Positions 61,841 through 64,000 of a stretch of 64,000 nt of DNA are shown here, in pieces; position 1 is the stretch's first letter; each line of letters starts with the position of its first letter. The notes beneath the pieces are model-generated. The model did not search any database and had not been told where the DNA came from. It was given only the letters and a program-made list of their open reading frames with translations. The position numbers and the translations under genes are program-made. This stretch comes from Glaciecola sp049650345. GTDB taxonomy: Bacteria; Pseudomonadota; Gammaproteobacteria; Enterobacterales; Alteromonadaceae. The stretch covers positions 84,879 through 148,878 of the forward strand of contig JBARZY010000140.1 in assembly GCA_049650345.1 (NCBI GenBank), in the 5' to 3' direction.

Positions 61841-62701
61841 TTATTTTAGTAAAGTAATCAAACTTGATGTGTCGTGCCTACCACCGCCATTTTTTTGAAC
61901 CAGCGCATAAAATTGGTCAACGAGTGCAGTAATGGGTAGTGTACTGCCATTTTGTTTTGCTTCATCAAGCACAATAGCCAAGTCTTTACGCATCCAATCG
62001 ACAGCGAAGCCAAAATCAAACTCATTATTGTGCATTGTCGACCATCTATTTTCCATCTGCCAGCTTTGCGCCGCGCCCTTGCTAATAACATCAATAACAT
62101 TCGCCACATCTAAATTTGCATTTTTGGCGAAATGCAAAGCTTCAGATAAGCCCTGCACAACGCCGGCAATACAAATTTGATTGACCATTTTACACAGTTG
62201 ACCCGCACCTGCATCACCCATTAAGGCGTGTTTTTGGCTGTAACAATCCAGAATAGGTTTGGCTGCGTCATAAACGCCTTGTTCGCCACCAATCATTACA
62301 GTGAGCTTGCCGTTTTCGGCACCCGCTTGACCCCCTGACACTGGCGCATCTAAAAACTTAATGTCTTTTTCTTTGCACGCTTGGTACAACTCTTTGGCTA
62401 ATTCTGCTGATGTTGTAGTGTGATCAATCAATACGCTGTTGGCTTTCATACTTGCAAGCACACCGTCTTCACCGTATACCACCGAGCGTACATCATTGTC
62501 ATTGCCTACGCACAGTAATACAAAGTCAGCATCAGTTGCCGTAGAGCCTGGAGTAGGGTGGCTACTTCCCGAATACTGATCTTTCCATAAGTTTGCTGTG
62601 TTTGTTGTGCGGTTAAACACCTGAACGCTATATGCTGCTTTGCTAACGTATCCTGCCATGGGAAAACCCATTGCGCCTAATCCAATAAACGCTACTTTCA
62701 T
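61841..62701 (-). CDS. NAD(P)-dependent beta-hydroxyacid dehydrogenase (GarR/HIBADH-like)
   Basis: A 286-residue 3-hydroxyisobutyrate/tartronate-semialdehyde reductase-family enzyme. The nucleotide-binding GLGAMGFPMAG is at residues 7-17, substrate-binding DAPVSGGQAGAENG near 118, and the catalytic Lys in GAGQLCKMVNQIC near 170. The frame opens 48 codons upstream, but MKVAFIGLG at 62701 is the family start with GAGGTACGC before it. Substrate could be tartronate semialdehyde, 3-hydroxyisobutyrate or succinic semialdehyde. The malate-synthase-like gene just upstream on the same strand hints at glyoxylate metabolism, but a terminator separates them. Confidence 0.85.
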   Translation of the reverse strand: MKVAFIGLGAMGFPMAGYVSKAAYSVQVFNRTTNTANLWKDQYSGSSHPTPGSTATDADFVLLCVGNDNDVRSVVYGEDGVLASMKANSVLIDHTTTSAELAKELYQACKEKDIKFLDAPVSGGQAGAENGKLTVMIGGEQGVYDAAKPILDCYSQKHALMGDAGAGQLCKMVNQICIAGVVQGLSEALHFAKNANLDVANVIDVISKGAAQSWQMENRWSTMHNNEFDFGFAVDWMRKDLAIVLDEAKQNGSTLPITALVDQFYALVQKNGGGRHDTSSLITLLK

Positions 62702-62751
62702 GCGTACCTCACTCAAAAATGATAAAACACAAAGTATAAATGACCTGACAC

Positions 62752-62795
62752 AAAAAAGCCCAGTACAATTAGTAGAAGGGTCATTAGTACTGGGC
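62752..62795 (-). terminator. Rho-independent terminator of the malate-synthase-like gene
   Basis: On the minus strand GCCCAGTAC (62795-62787) pairs with GTACTGGGC (62766-62758), followed by TTTTTT to 62752. The loop is about 20 bases. It lies 43 bases after the stop of the 62838-63566 gene. Confidence 0.82.
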
Positions 62796-62837
62796 AATAA
62801 AAACAGATTAAATTGGCTGTAATCAGTAAATATTGTG

Positions 62838-63566
62838 CTACGCAAACACGGCTTTTATATGATTACTACCTTGGATAACAATTGGCGTAAGTGCACTAAG
62901 TATGTAATCCTCGCCATAAACGTCGGTAAACGCAATGTCTTTACTGCATAAGCGTTTGTTACTGTTACCAAGTTGACCAGTAAGTAAGGCAATTAAGCTA
63001 GCGTAAGCGTCACCATCATCATGCATAGCGCTGATGGTTTTATCTAATGAGATTACAGTTGTATTAGCATGCTCTGTGCGCAAATCATCAATGCCAGCAT
63101 GATCATTGCAACCATTTTTACCTTTATTGTTAATAACTATCTCGGTATGTAAATCACCGTTCTTCAATACGATGGCGTTAGGTGATTCTTTATGGCCACA
63201 CAACGCGACAAATTGCTTAGGATTTTGAAGACCAGACTGGTCGCCGTTATCGAAAAACGCAAGTAAGTGGTGATAGTAAACCACGTAACTTTTTACATCG
63301 GCATGAGAACCGTGCTCTAGCGGAAACTGATCATCTAAATACTGTTTTGCTAGACTCTCGTTTGTATACTCACTGCACCAACGAGATTGGATAGCGGTAA
63401 CTATTGCGTCTGTATCAAAGATAGAAATCGCATTTGTGAGGTTGTCCGCGCTTGCATCAAATACGTTCTCCACATCTTTCCATAAAGACGAAGTGATTCC
63501 AGCAGATTGCGGATTATTAACCAAGGTTTGAAAGCCTTGTTGGTTTTCTCTTATAGGCATATTCAT
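62838..63566 (-). CDS. Short malate-synthase-G-like protein, catalytically degenerate
   Basis: A 242-residue protein that aligns with roughly residues 100-340 of malate synthase G (GlcB, 723 residues) and stops there. Matching parts include YLDDQFPLEHGSHADV (GlcB FLDESLPLENGSYQDV), LQNPKQFVALCG, IVLKNGDLHTEIVI (ILLKNNGLHIELQI) and DHAGIDDL. The catalytic DCED of GlcB is replaced by SLDK, and the Arg of the IRNVGHL region by Gln (IQGSNHI). The rest of the barrel and the C-terminal Asp domain are absent. It is not simply a broken gene: it has GAGGA seven bases before ATG 63566, an open frame and a terminator. A regulatory or binding role is possible. A GTG start at 63587 is also open. Confidence 0.7.
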   Translation of the reverse strand: MNMPIRENQQGFQTLVNNPQSAGITSSLWKDVENVFDASADNLTNAISIFDTDAIVTAIQSRWCSEYTNESLAKQYLDDQFPLEHGSHADVKSYVVYYHHLLAFFDNGDQSGLQNPKQFVALCGHKESPNAIVLKNGDLHTEIVINNKGKNGCNDHAGIDDLRTEHANTTVISLDKTISAMHDDGDAYASLIALLTGQLGNSNKRLCSKDIAFTDVYGEDYILSALTPIVIQGSNHIKAVFA

Positions 63567-63676
63567 CTTGTATTCCTCATGTGTCACGTTATTAAAAGTT
63601 AGTAAATTGCGTATGTATTTATCGACTTACTTGTGACCAAGCATAAAGTAAAACTCCATATAATTTCACAAATAAA

Positions 63677-63699
63677 ATTATACATTGTAAATTTTACAA
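63677..63699 (-). promoter_or_regulatory. Candidate promoter and operator of the malate-synthase-like gene
   Basis: On the minus strand TATAAT occupies 63682-63677. Directly upstream lies the palindrome TTGTAAA-T-TTTACAA (63685-63699), which falls in the spacer between this -10 and a weak -35 (TAATTT at 63705-63700). A bound regulator there would block RNA polymerase. Confidence 0.5.
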
Positions 63700-64000
63700 A
63701 AATTAATACCTAGGTCGTATATAGGCATTTATCTATGCAAATAAGATGGACTGAACTAAATATTGTAAGTAATTGATTAATAGTAACTTATAATATCCAC
63801 AGTAATAATTAAATGCGCATAATGTATATTATGTTAAATTAAACATTACCCCCATTTAATCCACAGTTTATTCATTGTGTAACCTTTTTAATCGTATTTG
63901 TGCCCTATTTTGAATGACATAATCAGGATGTTTATTCTACAAAGGCATGTTTAGCTAATCATCATTAGTGCTAGTGACACTATTTGGTATGTTTGCCTTT
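63700..64000. other. A+T-rich region without a recognisable gene
   Basis: No convincing coding region is seen on either strand. It contains a 16-base inverted repeat (CATAAT-gtat-ATTATG, 63818-63833), a TATAAT at 63789-63794 without a good -35, and two near-matches to a DnaA box. It is probably the intergenic region before a gene lying beyond the window. Confidence 0.6.

Noticed and set aside
62702..62845. 48-codon N-terminal extension of the beta-hydroxyacid dehydrogenase
   Set aside because: The extension runs through the terminator hairpin of the upstream gene and would precede the canonical first strand of the nucleotide-binding fold.
63793..63865. Two near DnaA boxes (ATATCCACA at 63793-63801 and TAATCCACA at 63857-63865) in A+T-rich DNA
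   Set aside because: Each has one mismatch, there are only two, and no dnaA, dnaN, gidA or replication gene is near; chance is likely in such A+T-rich sequence.

Overview
The window is chromosomal DNA of a marine-type gammaproteobacterium, most probably Alteromonadales/Alteromonadaceae (Glaciecola/Alteromonas-like). This rests on gene content and order: rnhA|dnaQ-TIGR03503-tRNA-Asp, rluC, proQ-prc, pepN-DUF2835, pyrD-rlmKL-glutaredoxin-uup-DUF3466-rmf|fabA, a 180-kDa-class NAD-glutamate dehydrogenase, and an A+T-rich composition (roughly 40% G+C by eye). The genus cannot be fixed from sequence alone. No phage, insertion sequence, integron, CRISPR array or plasmid function was seen.

Layout. 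0-13 kb: the 3' end of hrpA, a PilZ gene with a near-consensus promoter, rlmI-rnhA divergent from dnaQ-TIGR03503, tRNA-Asp with a stringent-type promoter, lolD-lolE (no lolC beside them), a DAACS symporter, a large Ig-repeat lipoprotein and a solitary astB with a likely ARG box. 13-25 kb: topA, rne with a long structured leader, rluC and a HAD phosphatase, a free-methionine-sulfoxide reductase, a small acidic protein, proQ and prc. 25-31 kb: an NSS transporter paired with an NhaC-type antiporter, then pepN-DUF2835. 31-38 kb: an envelope cluster DUF1302-DUF1329-YCF48-like-RND behind a promoter rich in inverted repeats. 38-51 kb: NAD-GDH, pyrD, rlmKL, a glutaredoxin-like protein, uup, DUF3466, rmf, and fabA with a clear FabR operator.

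51-57.5 kb is the most distinctive part. Four different photolyase/cryptochrome-family flavoproteins lie in two divergent operons: a class I CPD photolyase, an iron-sulfur (6-4)-type photolyase followed by a 46-residue DUF2256 gene, a Cry-DASH, and a fourth divergent member lacking the usual FAD-contact Asn, the proximal Trp and the substrate-contact Glu. A small ribbon-helix-helix-like gene and a PAS-GGDEF-EAL protein flank the cluster. Together they look like a full light-dependent DNA-repair and light-sensing module.

57.6-64 kb: the cyclic-di-GMP protein, a translationally coupled SatD-like/DUF3307 pair, a YaiI/YqxD-family protein, a beta-hydroxyacid dehydrogenase, and a short protein that reads as the N-terminal part of malate synthase G with its catalytic residues replaced. 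The window ends in about 430 bases without a recognisable gene.

Best candidates for something new: the fourth cryptochrome-like protein and its cluster, the malate-synthase-G-like short protein, the DUF1302/DUF1329/YCF48/RND envelope system, and the SatD/DUF3307 pair.
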